Position numbers and translations under genes: made by a program
Source: Verrucomicrobiota bacterium
Lineage (GTDB): Bacteria; Verrucomicrobiota; Verrucomicrobiia; Chthoniobacterales; Chthoniobacteraceae
Assembly (NCBI GenBank): GCA_009885995.1
Contig: VFJQ01000052.1
Span: 1-64,000, forward strand
Reading direction: 5' to 3'
DNA: 64,000 nt
Notes under the pieces: model-generated
Database searches by the model: none
What the model saw: only the letters and a program-made list of their open reading frames with translations
What the model was told of the DNA's origin: nothing
Shown here: piece after piece, positions 8,502 to 19,437 of the stretch
Layout: the number at the start of each line of letters is the position of its first letter
How positions within the stretch are numbered: position 1 is the first letter of the stretch

Positions 8502-9929
8502 ATGAAAACGAACACCCTCCTCAAATTCATCTCCGCCACCGTCGTCGTGTGCTTCGGCACCCTCACTGCCTTCGCGCAACAACCGCCACCCGGCTCGCAG
8601 CCCCCGCCTCCCGGCACGCAGCCGCCCCGGCCCGGGACGCAACTTCCGCCTCCCACAGCCACGCCCCCGCCGCGCAGCACTCCGCCCCTTGCGACGCCCC
8701 CACCGGCCACCCCGCCGCCGCTGCGTCCGCCGCTGCTTTCGACCCCGCCGCCGACCCGGCTCCAGCCTCCGCCGCTGCCGGGCACCCAACCTCCTCGTCC
8801 TCCCGGCACTCAGCCTCCGCCGCCGACCGCTCCGGCCCGCTTTGGCGCGCCGCTGCCGGGCCTCACGCCGGAGCAACTCGCCGCCTTTAACGCCGGAAGC
8901 GCGGCTTTCCGCGAACGCGAGAACGTCGCGAGCGGGCTCGGCCCGATCTTCAATGATCGCTCGTGCGTCGCCTGCCACAACGCCGGCGGGCCGGGCGGGG
9001 CGAGCCGCATTTTCGTGACGCGCTTCGGCCACACGGAAGCGGGCGTCTTCGACCCGCTCGCGGACCTCGGCGGCTCGCTGCTCCAGCGCCGCGCGATCAA
9101 TCGCGCCGCCCTCGAAGTCGTCCCGCCGGAGGCGAACACCGTCGCGCGTCGGCAGACCACGGCGCTCTTCGGGCTCGGGCTCATCGAGGCGATCCCGGAT
9201 GCTGCGATCATCGCGCTCGCGGCACGGCCGGAAGTCGATGGCGTGAGCGGGCGGCCTTCGCTCATCACCGACGTGGTGAGCGGTGAGCAGCGCGTCGGGC
9301 GCTTCGGCTGGAAGGCGCAGCAAGCGACCATCCTCGCCTTTTCCGGCGACGCGTATCTGAACGAGATGGGCATCACGAACCGGCTCTTCCCCGACGAGAA
9401 CGCGCCGAACGGAAAGGCCGACGTGCTCGCGCAGTTCGACAAGGTGAGCGACATCGAAGACGAGGTCGATCCGGTGACGGGCCGCAGCGACATCGACGAC
9501 CTCACCGACTTCCAGCGCCTGCTCGGCGCGCCGCCCGTGCGCCCGCTTAGCGTCGCTGCCAAGGCGGGCCGGGCGCTCTTCGGCGCGGTCGGCTGTGCGG
9601 TGTGCCACACGCCCGAGCTGCGGACCGGCCCGAGCCCCGTCGCCGCGCTGAGCGAGAAGCCGGTCGTGCTTTTCTCCGATCTGCTGCTCCACGACATGGG
9701 CGCGCTCGGCGATGGCATCGCCCAAGCCGACGCCGGCCCGCGCGAGATGCGCACCGCGCCGCTCTGGGGCATCCGCGGCAGCGCGCCGTATCTGCACGAT
9801 GGCCGCGCGCCGAACCTCGACCGCGCGATCCGCGCGCACGAGGGCGAAGGCGCCGTCGCCCGCGACCGCTACCAGGCGCTCACGCCCACGGAGCGCGCGC
9901 AGCTCGTGCAGTTCGTGAACTCGCTCTGA
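8502..9929 (+). CDS. Exported di-heme oxidoreductase (thiol oxidoreductase/DUF1111 type)
   Basis: A 475-aa exported cytochrome: a signal peptide (MKTNTLLKFISATVVVCFGTL, cleaved after FAQ), then about 85 residues of Pro-rich spacer with PPPGSQPPPPGTQPP-like repeats. The catalytic part has two heme-c sites, SCVACH near residue 153 and CAVCH near 365. Family signatures include GLGPIFNDRSC, FGLGLIEAIPD, RFGWKAQQATI and GIRGSAPYLHDGRAPNLDRAI. It probably transfers electrons in the periplasm; the substrate is unknown. Its hemes would be attached by the ResB/CcsA system encoded at 49-52 kb. It is followed by a strong terminator. Confidence 0.88.
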   Translation: MKTNTLLKFISATVVVCFGTLTAFAQQPPPGSQPPPPGTQPPRPGTQLPPPTATPPPRSTPPLATPPPATPPPLRPPLLSTPPPTRLQPPPLPGTQPPRPPGTQPPPPTAPARFGAPLPGLTPEQLAAFNAGSAAFRERENVASGLGPIFNDRSCVACHNAGGPGGASRIFVTRFGHTEAGVFDPLADLGGSLLQRRAINRAALEVVPPEANTVARRQTTALFGLGLIEAIPDAAIIALAARPEVDGVSGRPSLITDVVSGEQRVGRFGWKAQQATILAFSGDAYLNEMGITNRLFPDENAPNGKADVLAQFDKVSDIEDEVDPVTGRSDIDDLTDFQRLLGAPPVRPLSVAAKAGRALFGAVGCAVCHTPELRTGPSPVAALSEKPVVLFSDLLLHDMGALGDGIAQADAGPREMRTAPLWGIRGSAPYLHDGRAPNLDRAIRAHEGEGAVARDRYQALTPTERAQLVQFVNSL

Positions 9930-9949
9930 GCCCTTCCCCCGCAAGCGCC

Positions 9950-9981
9950 AGGCCCGCGTCACCCCCGTGGCGCGGGCCTTT
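9950..9981 (+). terminator. Rho-independent terminator after the di-heme oxidoreductase
   Basis: Perfect 9-bp GC-rich stem AGGCCCGCG/CGCGGGCCT with a 12-nt loop, followed by a short T-rich tail (TTTGCGTT). It begins 21 bp after the stop codon and should end the oxidoreductase transcript before the downstream kinase gene. Confidence 0.75.
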
Positions 9982-10061
9982 GCGTTCCGTCCTCCCGCGC
10001 CGCGAATCGCGGGTGAATTCTGCGTGTTGCCCGGACGCCGCCGCCGGGCCACCATCCGCGC

Positions 10062-12416
10062 ATGACCCCCGCGCCCCGGGACACCCCGCAACCTCTCGAC
10101 GACCGCCACAACATCGCGCTGCGCGGGAGCGGACTGGGCACGTGGGATTGGGATATCTGCTCGGGCGCACTCGTCTTCGATGAAGGGACCGCGGGCATGT
10201 TCGGGTTCGAGCTGACCGAGTTCGATTCGCACGTGCGCTCGTGGCAGCAGCTCGTCCATCCCGACGAACTCGATGCCGTGCTCACCACGCTGCGCGCGCA
10301 CGTGGAAGGCCGCACGCCGCACTACGAGGCGGAGTATCGGATCCGCCACAAGTCTGGCGAGTGGCTCTGGGTGCTGGACAAAGGGCAGGTCGTGCAGCGC
10401 GACGAAGCCGGCCGGCCCGTGCGCGTGGCGGGCATCCACAAGGACATCACCGAGCGCAAGCGGGCCGAGGCGGCGCTGCGGCAGAGCGAGGAGAAGTTCG
10501 GTCGCATCTTCCAGAGCCACCCGGACGCCATCGTGCTCACCTCGATGGAAGGCCACATCCTCGAGGCCAACGCCGGGTTCACGCGGCTGACCGGCTACTC
10601 TTTTGAGGAAGTGCGCGGGCGGACGACGATCGAGATCAATTTCTGGGCGGACCTCACGGATCGCGAACGCTTCATCCGCGTGCTGCGCTCGGAGGGGAGT
10701 GCGGCAGAGTGCGAGGCGCGAATTCGCCACCGCTCGGGCGAGCTGCGCACCTGCCTCATCTCGGGCGATGTGATGGAGATCGACGGCGCATCCGTCATCG
10801 TGGGCCTCATGCGCGACATCACCCGGCGGCGGGAGGCGGAGGAGACGCTGCGGCGCACCGAGGCCGAGCGCGTGCGGCACGTGGCGCTGCTCGAGGCCAG
10901 CCTCGATACGATGACGGAGGGCGTCATCATCTCCGATCTCGAGGGCGGCATCTTCTACTGGAACTGCCCCGCGCTGGAGATGCACGGCTACGCGAGCATC
11001 GATGAATGCCGGCGGCAGGTTCACGAGTTTGTGGCCATCTTCGAACTCACCGACCCGCAGGGCCAGACCGTGCCCTACGAACAGTGGCCGCTCGTGCGTG
11101 TGTTGCGCGGCGAAGAGGTGCAGGCGCTGGAGCTGCGCGTGCGGCGAAAGAGCGACGGCTGGGATCGCATCCTGTCCTACTCCGGGGCGCTCGCTCGCGA
11201 TCCCGCGGGTAAACCGCTGCTGGCCGTGCTCACGCTGACCGACGTGACCGAACAGCGGCGGCTCGAGACGCAGTTCCGCCAGTCGCAGAAGATGGACGCC
11301 GTCGGCCAGCTCGCCGGCGGGGTCGCGCACGATTTCAACAACCTGCTCACCGTCATCCTCGGCAATGCCGGGCTGCTCGAGACAGCGCCCGGGCTCACCG
11401 CCGAGGAGCGCGGCGCGGTGCAGGAGATCAGCGTCGCCGCCGATCGCGCGGCGAACCTCACCCGCCAGCTCCTCGCCTTCAGCCGCCGGCAAGTCATTCA
11501 GCTCCGCACGCACGACCTCGACGCCATCGTGGCCGAGACCACGAAGATGCTGCGGCGTGTGCTCGGCGAAAACATCGCGCTGCACTACGAATCCTCCGCT
11601 GCACTGCCCGCCGTCGAGGCGGACCGCGGCATGATCGAGCAGGTGCTGATGAACCTCGCGATCAACGCCCGTGACGCGATGCCCGAAGGCGGCCGGCTCA
11701 CCATTCGCACCCGCCTCGAAATCGTCGGCGCTGAAGACGAGCGCTATGGGGAAGGCTCGACGGCGGGGAACTTCGTGTGCCTCGCGGTGAGCGACACCGG
11801 CTGCGGCATCCCCGTGGAATATCTGCCACACATTTTCGAGCCTTTCTTCAGCACGAAGGACATCGGCAAGGGCACGGGACTCGGTCTCGCGACGGTCTAT
11901 GGCATCGTGCGCCAGCACGGAGGCTGGCTCAGCGTCGAGAGCACCGAGGGCGAAGGCACGACCTTCGAGGTCTTCCTGCCCGCACTGCCGGCGGCGGTCG
12001 AGCAGATCGAGGCGGAGCGTCGCCTGGAGATCCCGCCGGGCGGCAGCGAGACGATCCTGCTCGTCGAAGACGAGGACTCCGTCCGGCAGGTCGCCCGCGC
12101 CGTGCTCGAGCGGCTCGGCTATGCGGTGATCGAGGCGGTCTCCGGAGCCGCCGCGCTCGCGACCTGGCCCGCAGTCCGGGCGAAAGTGGACCTGCTCTTC
12201 ACCGACCTCGTGATGCCCGGCGGCGTGAACGGCCGCGACCTCGCCGCGCGACTGCGGGACGACAAGCCGGCGCTCAAAGTCATCTACTGCAGCGGCTACA
12301 CCGCCGAGATCACGGGCCGCGATTTCGCGTTGGAGGAGGGCGTGAACTTCCTCCAGAAACCCTACGAATTTAACCACCTCGCCCGCACCGTCCGCGCGTG
12401 CCTGGATGCAGGGTGA
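10062..12416 (+). CDS. PAS-domain hybrid histidine kinase with C-terminal receiver
   Basis: A 784-aa soluble kinase with three PAS/PAC modules (roughly 15-135, 145-265, 280-400), the PAC ends visible as [15 protein letters not shown] and [15 protein letters not shown]. The H-box is [20 protein letters not shown] with the phospho-accepting His near 422. The ATPase domain has an [15 protein letters not shown]-box, SDTGCGIP and [16 protein letters not shown] receiver closes the protein, with phospho-acceptor Asp in [11 protein letters not shown] (about 710). There is no membrane segment and no DNA-binding output, so the receiver must hand on to another protein. The HK-REC half is clearly paralogous to the next gene. 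Confidence 0.93.
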   Translation: MTPAPRDTPQPLDDRHNIALRGSGLGTWDWDICSGALVFDEGTAGMFGFELTEFDSHVRSWQQLVHPDELDAVLTTLRAHVEGRTPHYEAEYRIRHKSGEWLWVLDKGQVVQRDEAGRPVRVAGIHKDITERKRAEAALRQSEEKFGRIFQSHPDAIVLTSMEGHILEANAGFTRLTGYSFEEVRGRTTIEINFWADLTDRERFIRVLRSEGSAAECEARIRHRSGELRTCLISGDVMEIDGASVIVGLMRDITRRREAEETLRRTEAERVRHVALLEASLDTMTEGVIISDLEGGIFYWNCPALEMHGYASIDECRRQVHEFVAIFELTDPQGQTVPYEQWPLVRVLRGEEVQALELRVRRKSDGWDRILSYSGALARDPAGKPLLAVLTLTDVTEQRRLETQFRQSQKMDAVGQLAGGVAHDFNNLLTVILGNAGLLETAPGLTAEERGAVQEISVAADRAANLTRQLLAFSRRQVIQLRTHDLDAIVAETTKMLRRVLGENIALHYESSAALPAVEADRGMIEQVLMNLAINARDAMPEGGRLTIRTRLEIVGAEDERYGEGSTAGNFVCLAVSDTGCGIPVEYLPHIFEPFFSTKDIGKGTGLGLATVYGIVRQHGGWLSVESTEGEGTTFEVFLPALPAAVEQIEAERRLEIPPGGSETILLVEDEDSVRQVARAVLERLGYAVIEAVSGAAALATWPAVRAKVDLLFTDLVMPGGVNGRDLAARLRDDKPALKVIYCSGYTAEITGRDFALEEGVNFLQKPYEFNHLARTVRACLDAG

Positions 12417-12524
12417 GCCGGCGGCGGGTAGCGGCGGGGCACGCGGAGCGGCGAGAAACCTCGCTTCGCCCCAAACGGCGGTTCATTCTCGCGCCATGAC
12501 TTTGCCCCCGCTCACACTCGCTGC

Positions 12525-15500
12525 ATGAACGCGGAACCGCTGCCGCTGCATCCACCGCTCGAGCGGATGCGCGCTGCGCTGCGGACATGGCCACCGTCGC
12601 TCGGGCAGATCGGCGTCATGATCGCCATCGCTGCGGCGTATTTCGCCGCGGGGCGCGCGGGGCAGATCTTCGCGATGGCCGGCGGACAGGTGACGCCGGT
12701 GTGGCCGTCCACGGGCATCGCGCTCGCGGCGCTGCTGATTTTCGGACGCAGCGTGTGGCCGGGCGTGTGGCTGGGCTCATTCGCCGTGAACGTGTGGGGT
12801 CTGCTCGGCGCCATGCCGCCGCTGCCGCTCACCTCGGCGCTCGGCGTCGCGGCGGGCATCGCAAGCGGCGCCGCGCTGACGGCGTGGCTCGGCGCGTGGC
12901 TGGTGCGCCGGGTCGCCGGGCCGGGCCAACCGCTCGATCACATCCGCGGCGTGCTTGCGCTGGTGGGGTTGGGCGGCATGGTGATGTGTGTTTTGAGCGC
13001 GACCAACGGCACGACCTGGCTCGCGCTGGGCGGCAATGTGGCGTGGACTCAATTCATGCGCGTCTGGGTGACGTGGTGGGTCGGAGACTCGGCGGGCGTC
13101 TTCCTCTTCGCACCGCTGCTGCTCGCGTGGAGCGCGCGACCTCCGCTCCCCCAGCCGCGGCGCTGGATCGAGACGACCGTGTGTCTCGCGCTGCTCGCAT
13201 GGATGAGCGCGAACGTCTTCATCGGCGAGACGGCGCTGACGTTTTCGGCAAAGGCGTTCAGCTACATCCTGATCCCGCTGCTCGTGTGGCCGGCGCTGCG
13301 GCTCGGCCAGCGCGGCGCGACGACGGCGGTGGTGCTGATCGGCGCGGTCGCCGTGTGGGGCACGATCCATCGGTGGGGGCCGTTTTATCGCGCCTTGCCG
13401 CGTCACTCATTGGTGATGCTCGAGTGGTTCCTGAGCGTGATGGCGCTGACTGCGCTGTGCGTGGGCGCCCTGGTCGCGCAGGCGCGCAAAGCGGAGTCCG
13501 AGCGCAGGCGCGTGCTCGATGAGTTGGAGGCGCGCGTGCGGGAGCGCACGGCGGATCTGACGCAGGCGAACGCGGCGCTCGAGCGGGAGATCGCCCGCCA
13601 CGATGAGGTGCGGCGCGCTCTCCAGCAGAGCGAGGCTTTCCATGCGTCGATCCTCGATAGCGCGCTGGATTGCATCATCACGATCGATCACGAGGGGCGG
13701 ATCGTGGATTTCAATCCCGCCGCCGAGCGGACCTTCGGCCACACGCGCGACGCGGTGCTGGGGCAGTCGCTCGCGGAGACGATCATCCCGCCGGCGCTGC
13801 GTGAGGCGCATCGCGACGGCCTGACGCGCGTGGCGGTCACGGGCGAATCGCGGATGCTCGGTCGCCGGATCGAACTCACCGCCCTGCGCGCGGATGGGAC
13901 GGAGTTTCCGGTCGAGTTGGCGATCACACGGCTGCCGGGCGAGCCGCCGCGGTTCACGGGCTTCCTGCGCGACATCACGAAGCGAAAGCGCGCCGAGGAC
14001 GAGCGCCGGCACAGCGACGAGCGCTTTCGCGATCTTTTCGAGCACTCGCCCGACGCGATCTTCGTCGAGAGCGTCGAGGGCGTGGTGCTCGACGTGAACC
14101 CGGCTGGGTGCCGGCTGCACAAGATGACGCGCGAGGAGTTGGTGGGCCGCCGGGTGGAGGAACTCGTGCCCCCGGCGGAGCGCGAGACGGTCGCGCGTGA
14201 ATTTCCCGCCGTGGCTGCGGGAGAGTGCGTCCACTTGGAAGGGTTCAGTTGGACTTCCGATGGCCGCGCGGTGCCGGTCGAGATCACAAGCCGGCGGATC
14301 GTCTTCTCCGGCCAGCCCGCGCTGCTGCTGCACGTGCGCGACATCACCGAGCGGCGGCAACTCGAGGAGCAATTCCGCCAGTCGCAGAAGATGGAAGCGA
14401 TCGGCCAGCTCGCCGGCGGGCTCGCGCACGATTTCAACAACCTGCTGACTGTCATCCTCGGCAACGTGGCGCTCGTCGAGCTGACCAAGGGACGTTCGCA
14501 CCACGAACAGGAACTCATCCAGGAGATCGGCCTCGCCGCCGAACGCGCGGCCAACCTTACGCGGCAGATGCTCACCTTCAGCCGCCGGCAGGTGATGCAG
14601 GCGCGGCCGCTCGACCTCAATACGACCGTCGCCGAGATGGCGCGGATGCTTCGGCGCATCCTCGGCGAAGCGATCACGTTGCAGTTCGAGTCGTCCGCGG
14701 GTCTGCCCGCCGTGCAGGCCGATGCCGGGATGATGGAGCAGGTGCTGATGAATCTCGCGATCAACGCCCGCGACGCGATGCCCACCGGCGGCCGGCTCAC
14801 CATCCGCACCGGCGTGAAAACGCTGAGCGACGACGAGGCGCGGCAGACGCCGGACGCGGCCCCGGGGCGCTTTGCGTGCGTGGCGGTGAGCGACACGGGC
14901 AGTGGCATCGCGCCGGACTCCGTGCCGCATATCTTCGAGCCGTTCTTCACGACGAAGGAAGCGGGCAAAGGCACGGGCCTCGGACTGGCCACGGTCTATG
15001 GCATCGTGCGACAACATCGCGGCTGGGTGCGCGTCGCGAGCGTGGTCGGCAAGGGAACGACGTTCGAGGTTTTCCTCCCCGCGCTGGTTACGACGGCGGA
15101 AACGGCGGACGTGCGGCAGCAGTTCGAAAGTGCGCCGGGCGGGACGGAAACGATCCTGCTCGTGGAAGACGAATACTCGGTGCGGCAGATCGGGCGCGCC
15201 GTGCTGGAGCGCCTCGGCTACCGCGTGCTCGAAGCGCTCTCCGGCGTCGCTGCGCTCCAGCTTTGGGCCGAGGTGGCGGGCGAGGTGGATCTGCTGCTCA
15301 CCGACCTCATCATGCCCGGCGGCGTGAGCGGCCGCGACCTGGCGGAGCAACTTCGTGCGAAGAAGCCGGGGCTGAAGTTCATCTATTGCAGCGGCTACAG
15401 CGCGGACCTTCTGGGCAAGGACTTCGTCCTGGAGGAAGGCGTCAACTTCCTCCAAAAGCCTTACGAATTTCACCACCTCGCGCGCACGGTGCGCGCGTGT

Positions 15501-15531
15501 CTGGACGCCCGTGCGGCGAGTGCGGAACAGG

Positions 15532-15551
<20 letters not shown>
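12525..15551 (+). CDS. MASE1-type membrane hybrid histidine kinase with receiver
   Basis: A 1008-aa sensor. The first ~300 residues form a multi-span membrane module of MASE1 type ([41 protein letters not shown]). A coiled coil follows ([20 protein letters not shown]), then two PAS modules (about 360-480, 490-610). The kinase core has H-box [20 protein letters not shown] (His near 633), and a C-terminal receiver has Asp in [11 protein letters not shown]. The core and receiver align almost block for block with the preceding gene, down to the last residues ([21 protein letters not shown]), indicating duplication. Its stop overlaps the metK 3' end by 20 bp in convergent orientation. Confidence 0.93.
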
Positions 15552-16704
<1,153 letters not shown>

Positions 16705-16751
16705 GATTGGAGAGGGTGGATGGACGAGTGGAGCGATGCACTAGGAAGGAA

Positions 16752-16773
16752 CCCATAGACGCATCAGGATGGG
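16752..16773 (-). promoter_or_regulatory. Inverted repeat upstream of metK, shared with ahcY
   Basis: On the minus strand it reads CCCATCCTGATGCGT then CTATGGG. With flanking bases the ends form perfect 7-nt arms AACCCAT/ATGGGTT around 12 bp. It matches 17 of 22 positions of the ahcY site at 6125-6146. It lies 47 bp before the metK start. Confidence 0.6.
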
Positions 16774-16787
16774 TTGATACGTGTATC
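16774..16787. promoter_or_regulatory. Palindrome TTGATACGTGTATC upstream of metK
   Basis: GATAC-GT-GTATC has perfect 5-bp arms and lies directly beside the shared metK/ahcY motif. The 12-mer TTGATACGTGTA recurs in the opposite orientation at 19423-19434 upstream of the PQQ-propeller gene. It is a candidate second operator. Confidence 0.45.
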
Positions 16788-16883
16788 GGCCAGCGCCGGG
16801 CGTCAACCCGCTATTTCCGAGCGCCGATGCAAGCGAATCGCTGCCGCGAGATCGGACAGCAAATCGGCTCCAGCGGCCGCCGG

Positions 16884-19361
16884 TCAGCGGGGCGTGACGG
16901 CGATATTATCGATCCACGCGCGCTGTTCCTGCGGCGTGAGCGAGAAGAAGCCGGGGGCGCCGTTCTGGTGCGCGTGCTGGTGCGGCACTTCGATCGTCCA
17001 CTCGGCGGGTTCGGCTTCGGCTTTCTTCCAAGCCTTGGCTTTCACCACGCCGCTGCCGTCGGCCGCGACATCGACCTGCACCTTGAGCCGATACCATTCG
17101 TTCGGCGTGACCGTGAAGGGCTTGGTCACTTTGATGCGTTCGAGATTGGAGCTGACTTCGATTTCGCGAGCATTGCCGCGCAGCGCGACGAGGTAGCGCT
17201 GGTTGATGACGCCGATGTCGGAGAGCTTGCGTTTGTTGCCCTCGCTCATCACGTCGGCCTCCATCGTGTAGTTCTTCATGTCGGGGTGGCCGATGAAGGC
17301 CTGGCCGCGCTGGAATAGTTTGTTGTCGATCGATTTGCAGAGCGCCTTGTTGCCACCACCCGGAGCCTCGCGCACCTCGAAGCGGAAGCGCGCGCCGGTC
17401 CACGGGAGCGGCGGATAGGCAAAGGCGGTCGGCGGTTCGATGGAGTTCCAGTTGGTCGGGTTTGGCTGAACGTCGGGAGGGAGGACGGGCGGTGGGTTGC
17501 CCACGCCGGGGCCGGTCATCGCATTCAGTTCGGTGGACTCGAAGTCGAGTTTGATCGGCAGGTCGAGTTGCACGCGGCCGCGCATGGTGCCGTTGATCTC
17601 TTTGTCGCCCACCTTGAGCACGCCCATGAAGGCACCGGCGCTTGGGACCGTGGCGGGTTCGGCGACGAGATGACCGTCACTCACGCCGCCCTTCATCGTG
17701 GCTTTCACGAGCGCGGTCGGCGGGATGTAGGTGTCGAACTTCACGGAGTTCACATCGACGTTTTCCTCGACGGTGAAGCCGGCGGCATCGAGCGAGCGCA
17801 CGCGCACGGGCACTTTGTCGCCGGGGCGCAGGAGCGATTCGTTCGGGATGAGTTGCAGCCGCGCGGCCGGGCCGGGCTTGGGCGCATTGGCCCAGTCGTC
17901 GGTGAAAATCACGCTCTTCGCGCCGGGGTTCGCGCCCTTCTTGCCGAAGGCGTAGAGCTTCTTGTCGGTCTGGACGTAGAGCTTGCCGTTGTAACCGATC
18001 GGCGAGCCGTAGCAGCGGCCTTCGAGCACCGTGCGGCTGAGGATTTGCGGGCCTTTGTCGGTCGGCTTGATGACGAACAGCTCGCCATTGCCGCCGCCTT
18101 CCGTCTCGCTCGCCGCGCCGCCGCCCTGCGCCGCGATGTAAAAGGCAACGTAGAGTTTTCCGTCCGCGTAGAAGGGCGACGATTGCCGCTGCTCGACGCC
18201 GAGCTTCTCGCGCCAGAGCACCTTGCCGGTGTCGGCGTCGATGCAGCCGAGCTCGCCGATGCCGGTGACCTCATAAAGGCGATTGCCCACGAGGCACGGC
18301 GATGACGCGAGGTTGCCGAGCGGGTTGCGCCAGAGTTCTTGCTCCTTCGCGGCGTAAAGCTGGGGCTGTCCCGGCGCCGGCGGTTTCGAGCCCATCGGGA
18401 TCTTGAACGCCGCGCTGCGCCCCACTTCGCTCGTGTCGATGTTCTCCGACTCGTGGATCACGAGCAGAGAATCTTTGTAGCGAATGACGCCCGCATTGAT
18501 GCCGCCTTTCGCGCCCGCCTTCGCCACCGGGATGCGGAAGATCGGGTCCCCCGTGCGCGCATTCACCGCCACGACCGAGGAGTCGCCGCACGGCGTGAAG
18601 AACACGCGCTTTCCATCGAGCCACGAGAAATACATCGGCGCGAAGGTCGCGTCCTGCGGCCGGTCCGCGGGAGAGGATAGCCAGACGAGTTCGCCGGTCT
18701 TTTTGTCGAACGCGAGGATGCGATCGCCCGCCGGGCCCGCCGCACCCCAGCCGCTGGTGATGTGACGCGTCATGACCAGGTCGCGGTCGATCTGCGGTGA
18801 GGCGGTGCGCCCATTCGGGAAAGTCAGCCGCCCGTATTCCTCCATGAGCGAATGCTGCCAGAGCAGCTTCCCATCGGCGCTGAAGCACGAGAGCAACCCC
18901 TGCGAGCCTTGCACATAGACATTGCCCGTCTCCGCATCCACCGCCGGCGCGCCGGTCGAGTAGCGGTCGTAGATGATGTCGCTCAGGAAGTCGTTTTCGA
19001 GATGCTGCCAGAGCTGCTTGCCCGTCTCCGCATCGAAGCACGTCACCCCTTCGCGCTTGTCCGCTCCGTCGCCGAGGTAGCCATTGATGTAGAGCTTGCC
19101 GTTGAAGATCACCGGCGCGCTTTGGCCCGGGAAATCGGCGGTCCAGAGCGGCTTCTTCGCGTCCAATTTCTCCGGCAGTCCAATCTCGGGCGAGGTGCCG
19201 TCCTGCGACGGGCCGCGCCAGTTGATCCATCCGGCGACGCCTGCCGCTGGCTTGGCTTTCTCGGGCGCGGCGGACTTGGTGGTTTTCTTTTTCGTGGCTG
19301 CGAAAGCCGGGAGCGCCAGGGCGAGCGAGGCGGCGAGGAGGAGGTGGGAGCGGTTCAGCAT
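16884..19361 (-). CDS. Exported PQQ-like beta-propeller protein with C-terminal jelly-roll-like domain
   Basis: An 825-aa protein with a signal peptide (LLLAASLALALPAFA). Residues ~45-500 hold repeated PQQ-enzyme/BamB-like blades: WRGPSQDGTSPE, VTCFDAETGKQLWQH, VYVQGSQGLLSCFSADGKLLW, LGCIDADTGKVLWREKLG and LYVQTDKKLYAFG. A middle Ig-like part and a C-terminal concanavalin-like domain follow (YTMEADVMSEGNKRKLSDIG ... NEWYRLKVQVDV). No quinone-dehydrogenase catalytic set was recognised, so a binding or scaffold role in the periplasm is likelier than alcohol oxidation. Such proteins are abundant in PVC bacteria. It lies between metK and the ArsR-methyltransferase gene on the same strand. Confidence 0.85.
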   Translation of the reverse strand: MLNRSHLLLAASLALALPAFAATKKKTTKSAAPEKAKPAAGVAGWINWRGPSQDGTSPEIGLPEKLDAKKPLWTADFPGQSAPVIFNGKLYINGYLGDGADKREGVTCFDAETGKQLWQHLENDFLSDIIYDRYSTGAPAVDAETGNVYVQGSQGLLSCFSADGKLLWQHSLMEEYGRLTFPNGRTASPQIDRDLVMTRHITSGWGAAGPAGDRILAFDKKTGELVWLSSPADRPQDATFAPMYFSWLDGKRVFFTPCGDSSVVAVNARTGDPIFRIPVAKAGAKGGINAGVIRYKDSLLVIHESENIDTSEVGRSAAFKIPMGSKPPAPGQPQLYAAKEQELWRNPLGNLASSPCLVGNRLYEVTGIGELGCIDADTGKVLWREKLGVEQRQSSPFYADGKLYVAFYIAAQGGGAASETEGGGNGELFVIKPTDKGPQILSRTVLEGRCYGSPIGYNGKLYVQTDKKLYAFGKKGANPGAKSVIFTDDWANAPKPGPAARLQLIPNESLLRPGDKVPVRVRSLDAAGFTVEENVDVNSVKFDTYIPPTALVKATMKGGVSDGHLVAEPATVPSAGAFMGVLKVGDKEINGTMRGRVQLDLPIKLDFESTELNAMTGPGVGNPPPVLPPDVQPNPTNWNSIEPPTAFAYPPLPWTGARFRFEVREAPGGGNKALCKSIDNKLFQRGQAFIGHPDMKNYTMEADVMSEGNKRKLSDIGVINQRYLVALRGNAREIEVSSNLERIKVTKPFTVTPNEWYRLKVQVDVAADGSGVVKAKAWKKAEAEPAEWTIEVPHQHAHQNGAPGFFSLTPQEQRAWIDNIAVTPR

Positions 19362-19422
19362 AGGACGAGGAGAGTGGAGGGTTGCGAGAGTGAGGAAGCG
19401 GACGTCGGAGTCAAATAATACT

Positions 19423-19434
19423 TACACGTATCAA
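19423..19434 (-). promoter_or_regulatory. TTGATACGTGTA site upstream of the PQQ-propeller gene
   Basis: A 12-bp match to the metK upstream palindrome, read on the minus strand, 61 bp before the PQQ-propeller start and immediately after the ArsR-methyltransferase stop. ATAC/GTAT arms with 6 bp between extend it into an imperfect palindrome. It is suggestive of a shared regulator but short. Confidence 0.35.
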
Positions 19435-19437
19435 TTC

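Noticed and set aside
8430-12377. 1315-codon leftward open frame opposite the di-heme oxidoreductase and first kinase
   Set aside because: Antisense shadow of two well-supported genes; ends in low-complexity Arg/Gly and shows no family motifs.
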